64,000 nucleotides of DNA from Shewanella sp. VB17 (GTDB lineage Bacteria > Pseudomonadota > Gammaproteobacteria > Enterobacterales > Shewanellaceae), in NCBI RefSeq assembly GCF_013248905.1, contig NZ_JABRVS010000001.1:3100001-3164000 (forward strand), given 5' to 3'. Below, one piece after another: positions 53,385 to 63,093 of the stretch. Position 1 is the stretch's first letter. Every line of letters starts with the position of its first letter. Under the pieces are notes generated by a model. That model searched no databases. It was not told where the DNA came from and worked only from the letters and a program-made list of their open reading frames with translations. Position numbers and translations under genes: made by a program.

Positions 53385-55832
53385 TTAAACTGGCAACCTA
53401 TGCTGTTTTACCTTATTGATCTGCTGGCGTAAATTAAGCGGCGCCGCTTCTATCAATTTACTGTGTAAGTCTAACGCCTTGTATTTGGAGGTATTAAAGT
53501 CTAAGGTTGTCCATGTCGCCTTGTGTTGTTTCTCTGTTTCAATGAATTGTTTTTTCAGTAATGTTTCAAATAATGCCCGACATTTTTTAAATGCATTCGA
53601 ACTTAATTGTCTATCCTTTGGGGTTTGAGCTAACTCAGCCATTTGGCCAAAAAATAACGATTTGTCATAGGGTTCATATTGCTGCTCATCCATTAATTTT
53701 TCAACTTGATGGAGTAAATGCCCTGTTTTTGTACTGATGCTAGTATCTAGACCATTCATCACATCAAGCTGTTGCCCAAACCTAGTAAACATATCAAGAT
53801 AATCTTGGTTGTTTTTATTAAAAAATACACTCCAAGGGTTATTGGGACTAGTTTGCTCATCAATCTCTTTATCTGCCATTTTATATAAATTATTAAACCT
53901 AACTAGCGTATACATAATGTCTGTTGAAGAGATACTTTCATGAATGACCACTTCATCGGTATGCTCTAATTTATATTTAGCATTTACTTTTATCGCAACC
54001 GGTGTATGAGCAGAGATACTGCCGCTTAATGACATAGTGCCACCAAGATAAACGCGATAAAATTGATGTCCATTGGACAAGTGATCATTTTTATCACCCT
54101 TCGCATCAATAAATGATTGATCACTTGGCATAAAACACCGGGTTTGAAATGTCAGTTTTGCACCAGCTCCTAAGGTTGGCATGACATTCAAATCCACCAC
54201 ATGTTGTAAGTTAAATTCCGCTAATTTTGCATTAAGAGGCGCGGCAATATCAGTCGCTGACAGCATGGTAGCCATTGAAGTCGAACCACTAAGAGTCACT
54301 AAAACGTCATGGTAATGCCCTTTACGCACTCGACTGGGATGATCAAACTCACGATTTATCTTGGTAACATCCAACTTGATGCCTGCCACATTCACCGAAA
54401 AAGTGGTGGTTGTGTCTTCTCTTATTTGATTAACCTCTTGTTTTATTTTATTTAAGTCATTCAACTTGGTCTGCGAGTATTCAAAATCAGAATGATTTAA
54501 GACATTGAAACATTCCGTCAGATTTTGTTTGAGAAGCGGACTCTCTACATTTTTAGCGAGGATGGCTAAATAAGCATGTGATGCATAAAAGCACTGTAAT
54601 TGCTGATGGCGACCTACGTTGCCATATTTGTTTTCAACCGTGTGTTTTTTATTTGCAGACTCTGTAATGATAGAATTATTTAAGTGTTTATTTTTTTTGG
54701 TATAATCTTTATTTTTAACTGCTGAATTATAGGTTTCTATATCACTTTTAAGTTCTGCTAAATGGGATAATAATTCGGAAGTCGAGAAAAGATAAGGCTT
54801 CACAAAAGTGCTATACACCAACGGCTTAATTTTTACCGCTAAATGTTCATCCTTTTCCATAAACGAATAAAAATCATTATTCACCAATTCATGGGAATTA
54901 TTTTTTATTAATTCGACATCCGCTTTCGCCCCAATAAATAACGCAGCATCCACTTTAACATCGGCGCCGACTTTAGCGCTAACTTCATGTCGATAACCAG
55001 CTTTGTACGTTTTACTTTTAGACGATAATAGTAATGCTTGTAAATCCGTTAAGTTCGCGGAATTCAATTCGCTATTAGTGTGACGGGCATATTTACCTAA
55101 CAAATTTTCAATGTCTAACTCTGCATTTTTAAGTTGTTGTGTTTTCCTCTGCAGAGACTTATCTTGACTTGTATATTCAACAAGATGCTTAATGCTGGCA
55201 AATTTTTTAAAATTAATTCGTTGATAAGAACTGCTTAATTTGGCTTTCAATCCAAAGGTTCCCACAGCGGCAATAGATGATTTACATCCAGCCCAAGCAG
55301 ACATTGAGACAATATTACTCTCTTTAACATAAATAGAGCCTTCATCATTGGTATCGACTTGCTGCCGATATCGATATTTTACCCCTGCTCCTGCGACTTC
55401 GACGTCTGCCGCCCCCGTCCCCATGCTTGCTGCAAAATTCGCACTGACTGTTATGCCATTCATTTTTTTCGCTCCAGGATTTACCAATCCTGCCAACTTT
55501 GCTTCTGCTCGTGGTAATTGATTTTTTTGATTATTTTTAATAGTCTTTATATGTTCAAAATATGAAAGCGTTTTATACAAACGTTTAGCTTCAGTTAAGC
55601 TCAATGCGTCAACTTTATTGTTATTGTTATGACTATTTTGTGTTTCAATAAATAACCCCAGTTCATTCCCTAATCGCTTTATTTGCTGAATGGTATTACT
55701 GAGTTTAGTATCGTCATGCTCCTGTTGAACGTGAGATGACCTGCTTTTCTCTATTTTCGCTTTAGGGGAGTGATGGCGCGAATGCGCTGTTGACTGGATA
55801 GGCGCACGGTAATGATTGGTATTAATCAACAT
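53385..55832 (-). CDS. Large protein of unknown function (815 residues)
   Basis: The protein has no signal peptide or membrane helix. The first 75 residues are polar and low in complexity (HSRHHSPKAKIEKSRSSH). Two regions show Gly/Ala/Val alternation like beta-rich domains: about 125-215 (SANFAASMGTGAADVEVAGA) and 285-315 (EVSAKVGADVKVDAALFIGA). The later part mixes helices, coiled-coil segments and another Gly-rich strand set (about 500-620; TLGAGAKLTFQT). The C-terminal 170 residues are helical. I do not recognise the family. The disordered start and lack of export signal are compatible with a type III or type VI effector, but no such system is in the window. The gene is monocistronic. Confidence 0.7.
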   Translation of the reverse strand: MLINTNHYRAPIQSTAHSRHHSPKAKIEKSRSSHVQQEHDDTKLSNTIQQIKRLGNELGLFIETQNSHNNNNKVDALSLTEAKRLYKTLSYFEHIKTIKNNQKNQLPRAEAKLAGLVNPGAKKMNGITVSANFAASMGTGAADVEVAGAGVKYRYRQQVDTNDEGSIYVKESNIVSMSAWAGCKSSIAAVGTFGLKAKLSSSYQRINFKKFASIKHLVEYTSQDKSLQRKTQQLKNAELDIENLLGKYARHTNSELNSANLTDLQALLLSSKSKTYKAGYRHEVSAKVGADVKVDAALFIGAKADVELIKNNSHELVNNDFYSFMEKDEHLAVKIKPLVYSTFVKPYLFSTSELLSHLAELKSDIETYNSAVKNKDYTKKNKHLNNSIITESANKKHTVENKYGNVGRHQQLQCFYASHAYLAILAKNVESPLLKQNLTECFNVLNHSDFEYSQTKLNDLNKIKQEVNQIREDTTTTFSVNVAGIKLDVTKINREFDHPSRVRKGHYHDVLVTLSGSTSMATMLSATDIAAPLNAKLAEFNLQHVVDLNVMPTLGAGAKLTFQTRCFMPSDQSFIDAKGDKNDHLSNGHQFYRVYLGGTMSLSGSISAHTPVAIKVNAKYKLEHTDEVVIHESISSTDIMYTLVRFNNLYKMADKEIDEQTSPNNPWSVFFNKNNQDYLDMFTRFGQQLDVMNGLDTSISTKTGHLLHQVEKLMDEQQYEPYDKSLFFGQMAELAQTPKDRQLSSNAFKKCRALFETLLKKQFIETEKQHKATWTTLDFNTSKYKALDLHSKLIEAAPLNLRQQINKVKQHRLPV

Positions 55833-55957
55833 ATCAACTAACTGCTAATGAAATATTTCCCTGCATAATACAAATCTTTCATTAACAAAATATGACAATT
55901 ACGATAAAAACATTCACTTTCACTTATCTTTTTGTTATTTAAAGGCATCAAAAACAT

Positions 55958-55994
55958 AAAAAGCCAGTGTAAGCTAGGCCGACACTGACTTTTT
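55958..55994 (-). terminator. Terminator of the cold-shock gene
   Basis: AAAAAGCCAGTGT (55958-55970) and ACACTGACTTTTT (55982-55994) pair with one mismatch. Read on the minus strand the stem ends in a T-run, 33 nt past the cold-shock stop. Confidence 0.8.
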
Positions 55995-56026
55995 ATTTAC
56001 TTAATAATGTTTATAGAAACATTAAT

Positions 56027-56233
56027 TTAGCCTGGTATAACATTCGTTGCGCATGGACCTTTTTGCCCTTCGCCAACATCAAACTCAACAGACTGACCGT
56101 CATTTAGTGTGGCATAACCACCACCACTGCGGATTTCAGAATGATGAACAAATAGGTCTTTACCGCCATCTTCAGGGGTAATAAATCCAAAACCTTTGTC
56201 TGCGTTGAACCACTTAACTGTACCTTTACTCAT
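56027..56233 (-). CDS. CspA-family cold-shock protein
   Basis: The product is 68 residues, a single cold-shock domain. RNA-binding motifs KGFGFI (RNP1, residues 13-18) and DLFVHH (RNP2) are intact. The full length matches CspA-type RNA chaperones, which melt structured mRNA. AAAGAG lies ahead of the ATG. It is monocistronic with its own terminator. Cold induction is not shown by the sequence. Confidence 0.93.
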   Translation of the reverse strand: MSKGTVKWFNADKGFGFITPEDGGKDLFVHHSEIRSGGGYATLNDGQSVEFDVGEGQKGPCATNVIPG

Positions 56234-56318
56234 ATTCGACTCTTTATTTTAAAATATTGAATTATCGCAGTCTTCTGCCACAGCAGTATAGTGCAAAACA
56301 CGACGAAAACTGAAACTA

Positions 56319-57257
56319 TTATCTCAAACTTTGGTTTATTCGCTGCCTTTTAACTCGTTTTCCGACATAACAGTAGAGATAACTTGATACAGGCACGTTT
56401 ATTTGGGTAATGATATTGCCTAAAATCACCAAAAAAAGTCCAGAGGTTGAATAAACAGTCCAGCTATACCCCTCAAAAAAGCTCGATGTGGCTAAGGCTA
56501 TAATAGGTGTGATCAACAAAAGGTACGCTGCTTGATTAGCTCCTAACTTATCAACTAGCATCAAGTAAGCTGTAAAACCTAAAACAGATGCAGGTATAGC
56601 CAAATACATTAAACTCATAAGATATCTGCTACTCGTGTCCAGATCAAAACTTAACCCTTTGAAACTGATAATGAAAAACAAGGCTATACAAGCATACACC
56701 ATAGCGTAACTGGTCGCGGTATAGGGCTGAATATTATTGCGGCTATTATAAAGACTGATCATGTTTCCCATAGAAAAACACCAAGTACCTAATAGCGAAA
56801 GCAGTAAACCATAAAGCAGCTCTATCGACCAATTCGCTTTAATCAAATCAGCGCCAAATAACAGCACTATACCACTTAAGCCCACCACCACACCTAACCA
56901 AAAATTAGCCTTGATGGGAGTGCCGTAAATAAGCTTACCATGCAATGCATTAAACACCGGAGCGGTTGCCATTACCACCGCTGTCAATCCGCTAGCAATA
57001 TAGTGTGTCGAACCATAAAACGCTAGAAAATTGCAACAAAACAAACACAGTCCTTGCAGTGCAAAAAACAGATGCTGCCTCTTCGTGGTATTTTGCAGTT
57101 TTTTGAACACCACACCAGACACCAACATCAAGGTTGCTGCAATAGTAAATCGATAAAAAATAGACACTTCTGTGGGCGTCTCTCCCTCTTGCCACTTAAT
57201 CGCAATCCATGAAAAACCCCAAACAAAAATCATTAATCCATATAACACCGCTGTCAT
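56319..57257 (-). CDS. EamA/DMT-family permease
   Basis: The product is 312 residues from ATG 57257. An ATG seven codons upstream (57278) is an alternative, and both lack a strong ribosome site. Ten helices form two EamA repeats (VWGFSWIAIKW in the first, YLAIPASVLGFTAY in the second). Drug/metabolite transporters move amino acids or other small molecules; this one has no known substrate. A divergent AraC-family gene begins 128 nt away and may regulate it. Confidence 0.85.
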   Translation of the reverse strand: MTAVLYGLMIFVWGFSWIAIKWQEGETPTEVSIFYRFTIAATLMLVSGVVFKKLQNTTKRQHLFFALQGLCLFCCNFLAFYGSTHYIASGLTAVVMATAPVFNALHGKLIYGTPIKANFWLGVVVGLSGIVLLFGADLIKANWSIELLYGLLLSLLGTWCFSMGNMISLYNSRNNIQPYTATSYAMVYACIALFFIISFKGLSFDLDTSSRYLMSLMYLAIPASVLGFTAYLMLVDKLGANQAAYLLLITPIIALATSSFFEGYSWTVYSTSGLFLVILGNIITQINVPVSSYLYCYVGKRVKRQRINQSLR

Positions 57258-57405
57258 AGCATACTCTATCGTAACCATTAGATTGGGCTTAGTGTGATGC
57301 TAATGCCATGGAAAGTATGTCACTATCAAGGGACAGTTAACACAATATTGCGGTTAGTTTTGCCACACGATTGTGAGCGTTAATGCAAAACGTTAATATG
57401 AACTC

Positions 57406-58272
57406 ATGAACAAAAATCAAAATACACACGTCAGTTTTAATGAATCGCATAAACTGTGTTTTCGCCGACATACATTAACCGAAAAACTCAGTTGGGCCCA
57501 TTATCAGAACAGCCAAGAGCGACTGTTTTATGCCAATGACCAACAACACACCTTGAGTATGTATTTGTCCGGTGGCTATGAAACTCATCGAACCGATATT
57601 CAGTCAGATTTTGGTGCACCGGGTCGATTCTGCTTAATGCCTAAAGGCAGTGAAAGCCATTGGCAGTTAGGCACACCACAACAGTTTATGCATCTCTATT
57701 TCGATGACCATTATCTTAAACAACTGGCGCTTAACGTTTTCGATATCGATCCTCGAACGCTGATATTGCCAGAACTAACCTTTTTTAAACATCCGGGTCT
57801 TGAATCCTTATTCCGCAACAATATGGTCGATACTAATTGGCAAAATGAAAGCCCATTAACACTGAAACAAGCCACTGACACCATCTTAATCTCCATGCTG
57901 CATAGCAGTGGTATAACCAAAACCGTTAACACATTAACAGGTGGGCTATCGCCACGTATCGCGGGCATGGTGAGGGAGTTTATTCATGCACATTTTCACC
58001 GACAAATTTACCTTTCAGAGCTTGCCAATATAGCCAAGCTTAGTGAATATCATTTTTGCCGTATGTTCAAGGAAAGCTTTGCCCGTACTCCACAAGAATA
58101 TTTAACTTACATTAGAATTGAGCAAGTTAAATACTCATTAAGTCATTCCTCCCATAGCTTGACAGAAATAGCACTCGCTTGTGGTTTTTCAAACCAAAGT
58201 CATATGGGTCGATACTTTAAAAAACAAACCGGGATCACCCCAAAGGCATTTCAAAAAATGCAGCTGAGCTAA
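57406..58272 (+). CDS. AraC-family regulator
   Basis: The product is 288 residues. The N-terminal half is a cupin-like sensor domain. The C-terminal 100 residues carry two helix-turn-helices (LSELANIAKLSEYHFCRMFK and LTEIALACGFSNQSHMGRYF), the AraC/XylS signature. It is divergent from the EamA permease, so permease control by this protein is the simplest guess. The short gap between them holds both promoters. Confidence 0.9.
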   Translation: MNKNQNTHVSFNESHKLCFRRHTLTEKLSWAHYQNSQERLFYANDQQHTLSMYLSGGYETHRTDIQSDFGAPGRFCLMPKGSESHWQLGTPQQFMHLYFDDHYLKQLALNVFDIDPRTLILPELTFFKHPGLESLFRNNMVDTNWQNESPLTLKQATDTILISMLHSSGITKTVNTLTGGLSPRIAGMVREFIHAHFHRQIYLSELANIAKLSEYHFCRMFKESFARTPQEYLTYIRIEQVKYSLSHSSHSLTEIALACGFSNQSHMGRYFKKQTGITPKAFQKMQLS

Positions 58273-58419
58273 AAAGTGATATGAATAGCGCATCAATCAT
58301 AAAAATTAATAGTTGCAATCATGTCTGAAAGTGTTTAGTTTAAATGGGTCTGCTGGCAACAATGCTAGCGATAATTTTTTGAGTCCTTAGACTCCCTTAA
58401 CGTTAATAGAGAACATATT

Positions 58420-58464
58420 ATGATAAAGCGTCTGAACACTGTGCATCATCACCATACGCGGTAG
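58420..58464 (+). CDS. hisL: His operon leader peptide
   Basis: ATG at 58420 opens a 14-codon peptide, MIKRLNTVHHHHTR, with four consecutive His codons. It is too short for routine gene calling. The His run lets ribosome stalling sense His-tRNA charging, as in the E. coli leader (seven His). The attenuator hairpins follow at once. Confidence 0.93.
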   Translation: MIKRLNTVHHHHTR

Positions 58465-58556
58465 CCTTCGGAAGCTCACTGCCGAAGGACTATGTTCCTT
58501 CTGGCGGTTGATTTAACAATATCAAGAACCCCTGGAAGGAATTCCGGGGGTTTTTT
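58465..58556 (+). promoter_or_regulatory. His operon transcription attenuator
   Basis: The pause hairpin CCTTCGG...CCGAAGG starts right after the leader stop. The terminator stem (58527-58537 with 58542-58552, AACCCC...GGGGGTT, GGAA loop) is followed by six T. The middle region can pair alternatively, as in other his attenuators. Low His-tRNA would stall the ribosome and open the operon. Confidence 0.88.
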
Positions 58557-58651
58557 CGTTTTAGCTTATTTAACTGATAAATAAAAATTTAATCTCAGTT
58601 AAATACACACAAAATAGATAGATAGTTAAATCAACTTATAGGAATGTCATC

Positions 58652-59551
58652 ATGTCAGAGTCAAACAGATTACGTATCGCTATTCAGAAATCAGGTCGCC
58701 TTTCTAAAGAATCCATGAAGCTGTTAAGAAGCTGTGGTGTCAAATTTAATATCAATGAACAACGCCTTATCGCCCACTCAGATAACTTACCCATTGATTT
58801 ATTACGTGTGCGTGATGATGATATTCCAGGTTTAGTGATGGATGGGGTAGTTGACTTAGGGATCATAGGCGAGAATGTACTCGAAGAGGAACAAATTGAG
58901 AGAGAGCGTTTAGACAAGCCATCAAATTGTATTAAATTACGTGAACTCGATTTCGGCGCATGCCGCCTCTCTTTAGCTGTCCCGAACGAATTTAAGTACC
59001 AAGATGCAACGTCATTAGAAGGTCTTCGTATTGCCACCTCATACCCTAATTTACTGCGTCGTTATATGCAGAAAAAAGGGATCACTTACAGTGATTGCAT
59101 GCTCAAGGGTTCTGTTGAAGTCGCGCCGCGCGCAGGATTGTCTGACGCCATCTGCGATCTGGTGTCTACTGGCGCAACATTAGAAGCTAACGGCCTATAT
59201 GAAACTGAGGTGATCTACCGCTCCAATGCGTGTATTATTCAATCTTCAGAAGAGAAAACCCCATCAAAACAAGCGCTAATAGAAAAAATATTATCTCGTA
59301 TCAATGGTGTTGTACGCGCGAAAGAGAGTAAGTATATTCTTCTACATGCACCAACAGACAAATTAGATCAAATCGTCGCCCTACTTCCTGGCGCTGAAAA
59401 CCCAACGATATTACCACTCAACGATGACACCAATCGGGTCGCTATCCACGCCGTCAGTACCGAAGATCTGTTCTGGGACACCATGGAAGCGCTCACTCAA
59501 CTGGGTGCCAGCTCAATTCTTGTTATGCCCATTGAAAAGATGATGGGATAA
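58652..59551 (+). CDS. hisG: ATP phosphoribosyltransferase
   Basis: The product is 299 residues, the long form of HisG with a C-terminal regulatory ACT-like domain (about 225-299). It joins ATP and PRPP in the first step of histidine synthesis and is inhibited by histidine. Visible signatures are IAIQKSGRLSKES at the start and DAICDLVSTGATLEANGL in the catalytic domain. It is the first structural gene after the attenuator, and hisD follows 4 nt later. Confidence 0.96.
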   Translation: MSESNRLRIAIQKSGRLSKESMKLLRSCGVKFNINEQRLIAHSDNLPIDLLRVRDDDIPGLVMDGVVDLGIIGENVLEEEQIERERLDKPSNCIKLRELDFGACRLSLAVPNEFKYQDATSLEGLRIATSYPNLLRRYMQKKGITYSDCMLKGSVEVAPRAGLSDAICDLVSTGATLEANGLYETEVIYRSNACIIQSSEEKTPSKQALIEKILSRINGVVRAKESKYILLHAPTDKLDQIVALLPGAENPTILPLNDDTNRVAIHAVSTEDLFWDTMEALTQLGASSILVMPIEKMMG

Positions 59552-59555
59552 CATC

Positions 59556-60854
59556 ATGGAAATCCTCAACTGGTCACAATTAACGGCTGATGAGCAACAC
59601 GCAGCATTAACTCGCTCTCCTTTAGTCGGCGATGTTTCTCTGGAACAAAGCGTTGTTAATATTATCAATCGCGTACAGCAAGATAAAGATGCCGCGCTGA
59701 CAGCTTATAATCTTCAATTTGACGATTTCAGTAGCGATAAACTACACATCACCCTTGATGAGATCACCGCTGCTTGTCAGCGCGTCACACCTGAGATTAA
59801 AAATGCGATCGAGCAAGCAATCACCAATATCGATACCTTCCACAACGCGCAACAATTCGTGCCCATTAATGTTGAAACTCAAACGGGGATCCGTTGTGAG
59901 TTAAGATCTGAAGCCATCGAAAAAGTCGGTTTATACATTCCAGGCGGCAGTGCACCGTTAATTTCAACCGTGCTCATGCTAGCCATTCCAGCAAAAATTG
60001 CAGGATGCCAGCAAAGAGTGCTGGTCTCGCCCCCACCGATCGATGACGCCATTATCTATGCAGCCAACGCGTGCGGGATCACTGAGATATTTCAAGTGGG
60101 CGGCGCACACGCCATTGCCGCGTTGGCATTCGGCACCGAAAGTATTCCAGCAGTAGACAAAATTTTTGGCCCTGGAAACCGTTATGTAACCGAAGCAAAG
60201 CGTCTTATTTCACAAGACCGTCGCTGTATTGTCAGTATTGATATGCCAGCTGGGCCCTCTGAAGTGCTCGTTATTGCAGACCGTCATGCTAACCCAGATT
60301 TTATTGCCGCCGATCTGCTGTCACAAGCTGAACATGGTCCCGATTCTCAGGTGATGCTGCTTACTGACTCAGAAAGCTTAGCCAAGCAGGTTAATCAGTC
60401 ACTCAAGCAGCAATTAGCACAACTCAGTCGCCAAGATATCGCCGCAGCAGCATTAAATGCCAGCCGCACCTTACTGGTGAATAATATGAATGAGGCGGTG
60501 AATGTCGCTAACCGTTATGGCCCTGAACATTTAATCATACAAACACAAGCACCACGTGAGTTGCTTAACACGATCCGCGCAGCAGGATCTGTTTTTCTAG
60601 GGGCTTATACACCTGAATCTGTAGGGGATTACGCCAGTGGTACCAACCACGTATTGCCAACCTATGGCTATAGCCGCAGTGTCTCCAGCTTATCGCTTGC
60701 CGATTTTTCGCGCCGCTTTACGGTGCAGGAACTGACTTTAGATGGCTTAAAAAACATAAGTCACACTGTCATGACGCTTGCCGCAGCTGAGCAACTTGAT
60801 GGCCATAAAAATGCCATTGCAATTCGCTTAGCATCATTCAATGAGGAAACCTAA
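59556..60854 (+). CDS. hisD: Histidinol dehydrogenase
   Basis: The product is 432 residues. It catalyses the last two oxidations from histidinol to histidine, using NAD and zinc. The signature GPGNRYVTEAKR and the zinc and active-site segment AEHGPDSQ are clear. It lies 4 nt after hisG, in an operon with hisC 2 nt downstream. Confidence 0.96.
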   Translation: MEILNWSQLTADEQHAALTRSPLVGDVSLEQSVVNIINRVQQDKDAALTAYNLQFDDFSSDKLHITLDEITAACQRVTPEIKNAIEQAITNIDTFHNAQQFVPINVETQTGIRCELRSEAIEKVGLYIPGGSAPLISTVLMLAIPAKIAGCQQRVLVSPPPIDDAIIYAANACGITEIFQVGGAHAIAALAFGTESIPAVDKIFGPGNRYVTEAKRLISQDRRCIVSIDMPAGPSEVLVIADRHANPDFIAADLLSQAEHGPDSQVMLLTDSESLAKQVNQSLKQQLAQLSRQDIAAAALNASRTLLVNNMNEAVNVANRYGPEHLIIQTQAPRELLNTIRAAGSVFLGAYTPESVGDYASGTNHVLPTYGYSRSVSSLSLADFSRRFTVQELTLDGLKNISHTVMTLAAAEQLDGHKNAIAIRLASFNEET

Positions 60855-60856
60855 TC

Positions 60857-61900
60857 ATGAATAAGCCACCACTGAACCTGGCCCAACGTCTTGCCCGTAC
60901 TGAGCTGTTGGATCTTGAAGTCTATCAATCAGCAAGGCGCATTGGTGGCCAGGGGGATGTATGGATCAATGCCAACGAATCCCCTTTTAATAATACTAAT
61001 ATCGCCAATATAAACCGTTACCCACAGTGTCAACCACCTGAGCTAATCTCAGCTTACGCCACATATTCTGGTGTCAGCGAAGATAGCATTATCACCAGCC
61101 GCGGCGCCGATGAAGCGATTGAGCTGCTTATTCGCACTTTTTGCCACCCAGGAGTCGATTCAATCGCTTGCTTTGGTCCCACTTATGGCATGTACGCCAT
61201 CAGTGCCAACACATTTAATGTAAAGGTAAAAGCACTTGGGCTGACGCCTGAATATCAATTACCTGATGATATTATGACGCAAACTCAAGGGGCCAAACTC
61301 GTGTTCATCTGCAACCCCAATAACCCAACAGGCACGGTGATCGAAACAGCAGATATCGAACAAATCATCAAGAATATGCCCGAGAGCATCATTGTTGTAG
61401 ATGAGGCCTACATTGAGTTTTGCCCAGACTACAGCGTGGCTAAATTGATTAACAAATATGACAACTTAGTTGTATTACGAACCTTGTCTAAAGCTTTTGC
61501 GCTCGCGGGGCTGCGTTGCGGCTTCCTGCTCGCAAACCCACAAATTTGTGATCTGGTGATGCGCGTCATCGCGCCCTACCCTGTGCCTGTGCCCGTGTCC
61601 CAAATCGCCACGGCAGCCCTCAGTCATGAAGGGATTGCGTTAATTCGGGAACAAGTTGGTCACTTAAAAGTCTGCGGCGCGCAGTTAACCCACGCACTGC
61701 ACAGCATTGGTGCAGAGGTCTTGCCCGCAAACGGCAACTTTGTGTTGGCTAAATTTAACACTCAAGTATCAAGCGAGCGTCTGCAAGAAGCGGGGATCGT
61801 CACTCGCGCTTACCAAGATCCTAGGTTGGCTAACTGTATTCGCTTTAGTTTTAGCGATAAAGCTGATACCGAGACAATAATTAACATATTAACCCAATAG
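60857..61900 (+). CDS. hisC: Histidinol-phosphate aminotransferase
   Basis: The product is 347 residues. It is a fold-type I PLP enzyme that transaminates imidazole acetol phosphate. The PLP lysine lies in LRTLSKAFALAGLRCG, and NPNNPTGT marks the substrate-binding turn. It starts 2 nt after hisD, in the operon order G-D-C-B-H-A. Confidence 0.95.
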   Translation: MNKPPLNLAQRLARTELLDLEVYQSARRIGGQGDVWINANESPFNNTNIANINRYPQCQPPELISAYATYSGVSEDSIITSRGADEAIELLIRTFCHPGVDSIACFGPTYGMYAISANTFNVKVKALGLTPEYQLPDDIMTQTQGAKLVFICNPNNPTGTVIETADIEQIIKNMPESIIVVDEAYIEFCPDYSVAKLINKYDNLVVLRTLSKAFALAGLRCGFLLANPQICDLVMRVIAPYPVPVPVSQIATAALSHEGIALIREQVGHLKVCGAQLTHALHSIGAEVLPANGNFVLAKFNTQVSSERLQEAGIVTRAYQDPRLANCIRFSFSDKADTETIINILTQ

Positions 61901-61964
61901 GTTACAGGATCCATCATCCTAAAAATAACCACCAGTATTGAGCACATTTAAAGGCTAACACACC

Positions 61965-63044
61965 ATGAAACAGAACATCTTATTTATTGACCGCGATGGC
62001 ACTATGATTGAAGAGCCGGTGAGCGACAAACAGGTCGACAGTTTGGCTAAACTGGTTTTTGAGCCGCTATTGATCCCTTCTTTACTTAAGCTTCAAGCGG
62101 CAGGTTTCAGGCTCGTGATGGTCAGTAACCAAGATGGTCTTGGCACGCCGTCATTTCCACAAGATGACTTCGATGCTCCTCAAAACATGATGATGCAGAT
62201 TTTAGAGAGTCAAGGAGTGATCTTCGATGAGATCTTACTTTGTCCTCATTTCGATGATGACAACTGCAGCTGCCGTAAGCCAAAATTGGGATTAGTCAAA
62301 GATCACCTCACGCAAGGCAAGATCAATTTTACCCAATCTGCTGTCATTGGCGATCGTCACACAGACATGGAACTCGCTAATGCGATGGGCATTAAGGGGT
62401 TGCAATACAACCGCGATACCCTCAATTGGCACGACATCACCCAACAGCTGTTAAGCACCGAGCGAGTGGCGAGCGTCATTCGCACCACCAAAGAAACCGA
62501 TATACATGTCACGATTGATTTAGACTCACAAGAAAAAGGCAAAATTGACACAGGTATTGGATTTTTTGATCACATGCTAGATCAAATCGCGACCCACGGC
62601 CATTTTAAGATGGATGTCAGTGTCGATGGCGATCTGGAGATTGACGATCACCATAGCGTTGAAGATACCGCCTTGGCGATCGGCGATGCTTTAAGGCAAG
62701 CCTTGGGGGATAAACGTGGCATCGCCCGCTTTGGCAATGTATTTGAACAAGCTATCCCAATGGACGAAGCCAGCGCCTCGTGCCTGCTGGATTTATCAGG
62801 TCGTCCTTTTATCAAATTCGAAGGCGAGTTTGCACGTGAACTTGTCGGCGCCATGGCCACTGAAATGGTGCCGCATTTCTTTCGCTCATTTGCTGACGGT
62901 TTGCGATGCACTTTACATTTAACGACCAAGGGCAATAATGATCACCACAAGGTCGAAAGCCTGTTTAAGGTATTAGGGCGTACCTTGCGCCAAGCAGTCA
63001 AAATCGAAGGTGACCGTTTGCCTTCAAGTAAAGGCGTCCTTTAG
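61965..63044 (+). CDS. hisB: Bifunctional histidinol-phosphatase/imidazoleglycerol-phosphate dehydratase
   Basis: The product is 359 residues, a fusion of two enzymes as in E. coli. Residues 1-165 form a HAD phosphatase (DRDGT nucleophile loop at 9-13, CPHFDDDNCSCRKPKLG zinc loop). Residues 168-359 form the dehydratase with metal-binding DDHHSVED and NDHHKVES. It lies 64 nt after hisC, slightly farther than the other gaps, which may hold an internal ribosome or promoter site. Confidence 0.96.
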   Translation: MKQNILFIDRDGTMIEEPVSDKQVDSLAKLVFEPLLIPSLLKLQAAGFRLVMVSNQDGLGTPSFPQDDFDAPQNMMMQILESQGVIFDEILLCPHFDDDNCSCRKPKLGLVKDHLTQGKINFTQSAVIGDRHTDMELANAMGIKGLQYNRDTLNWHDITQQLLSTERVASVIRTTKETDIHVTIDLDSQEKGKIDTGIGFFDHMLDQIATHGHFKMDVSVDGDLEIDDHHSVEDTALAIGDALRQALGDKRGIARFGNVFEQAIPMDEASASCLLDLSGRPFIKFEGEFARELVGAMATEMVPHFFRSFADGLRCTLHLTTKGNNDHHKVESLFKVLGRTLRQAVKIEGDRLPSSKGVL

Positions 63045-63093
63045 CCATGAAGAATAACCAAACAACGATGACTGCATCTTCAAAGGACAACAC

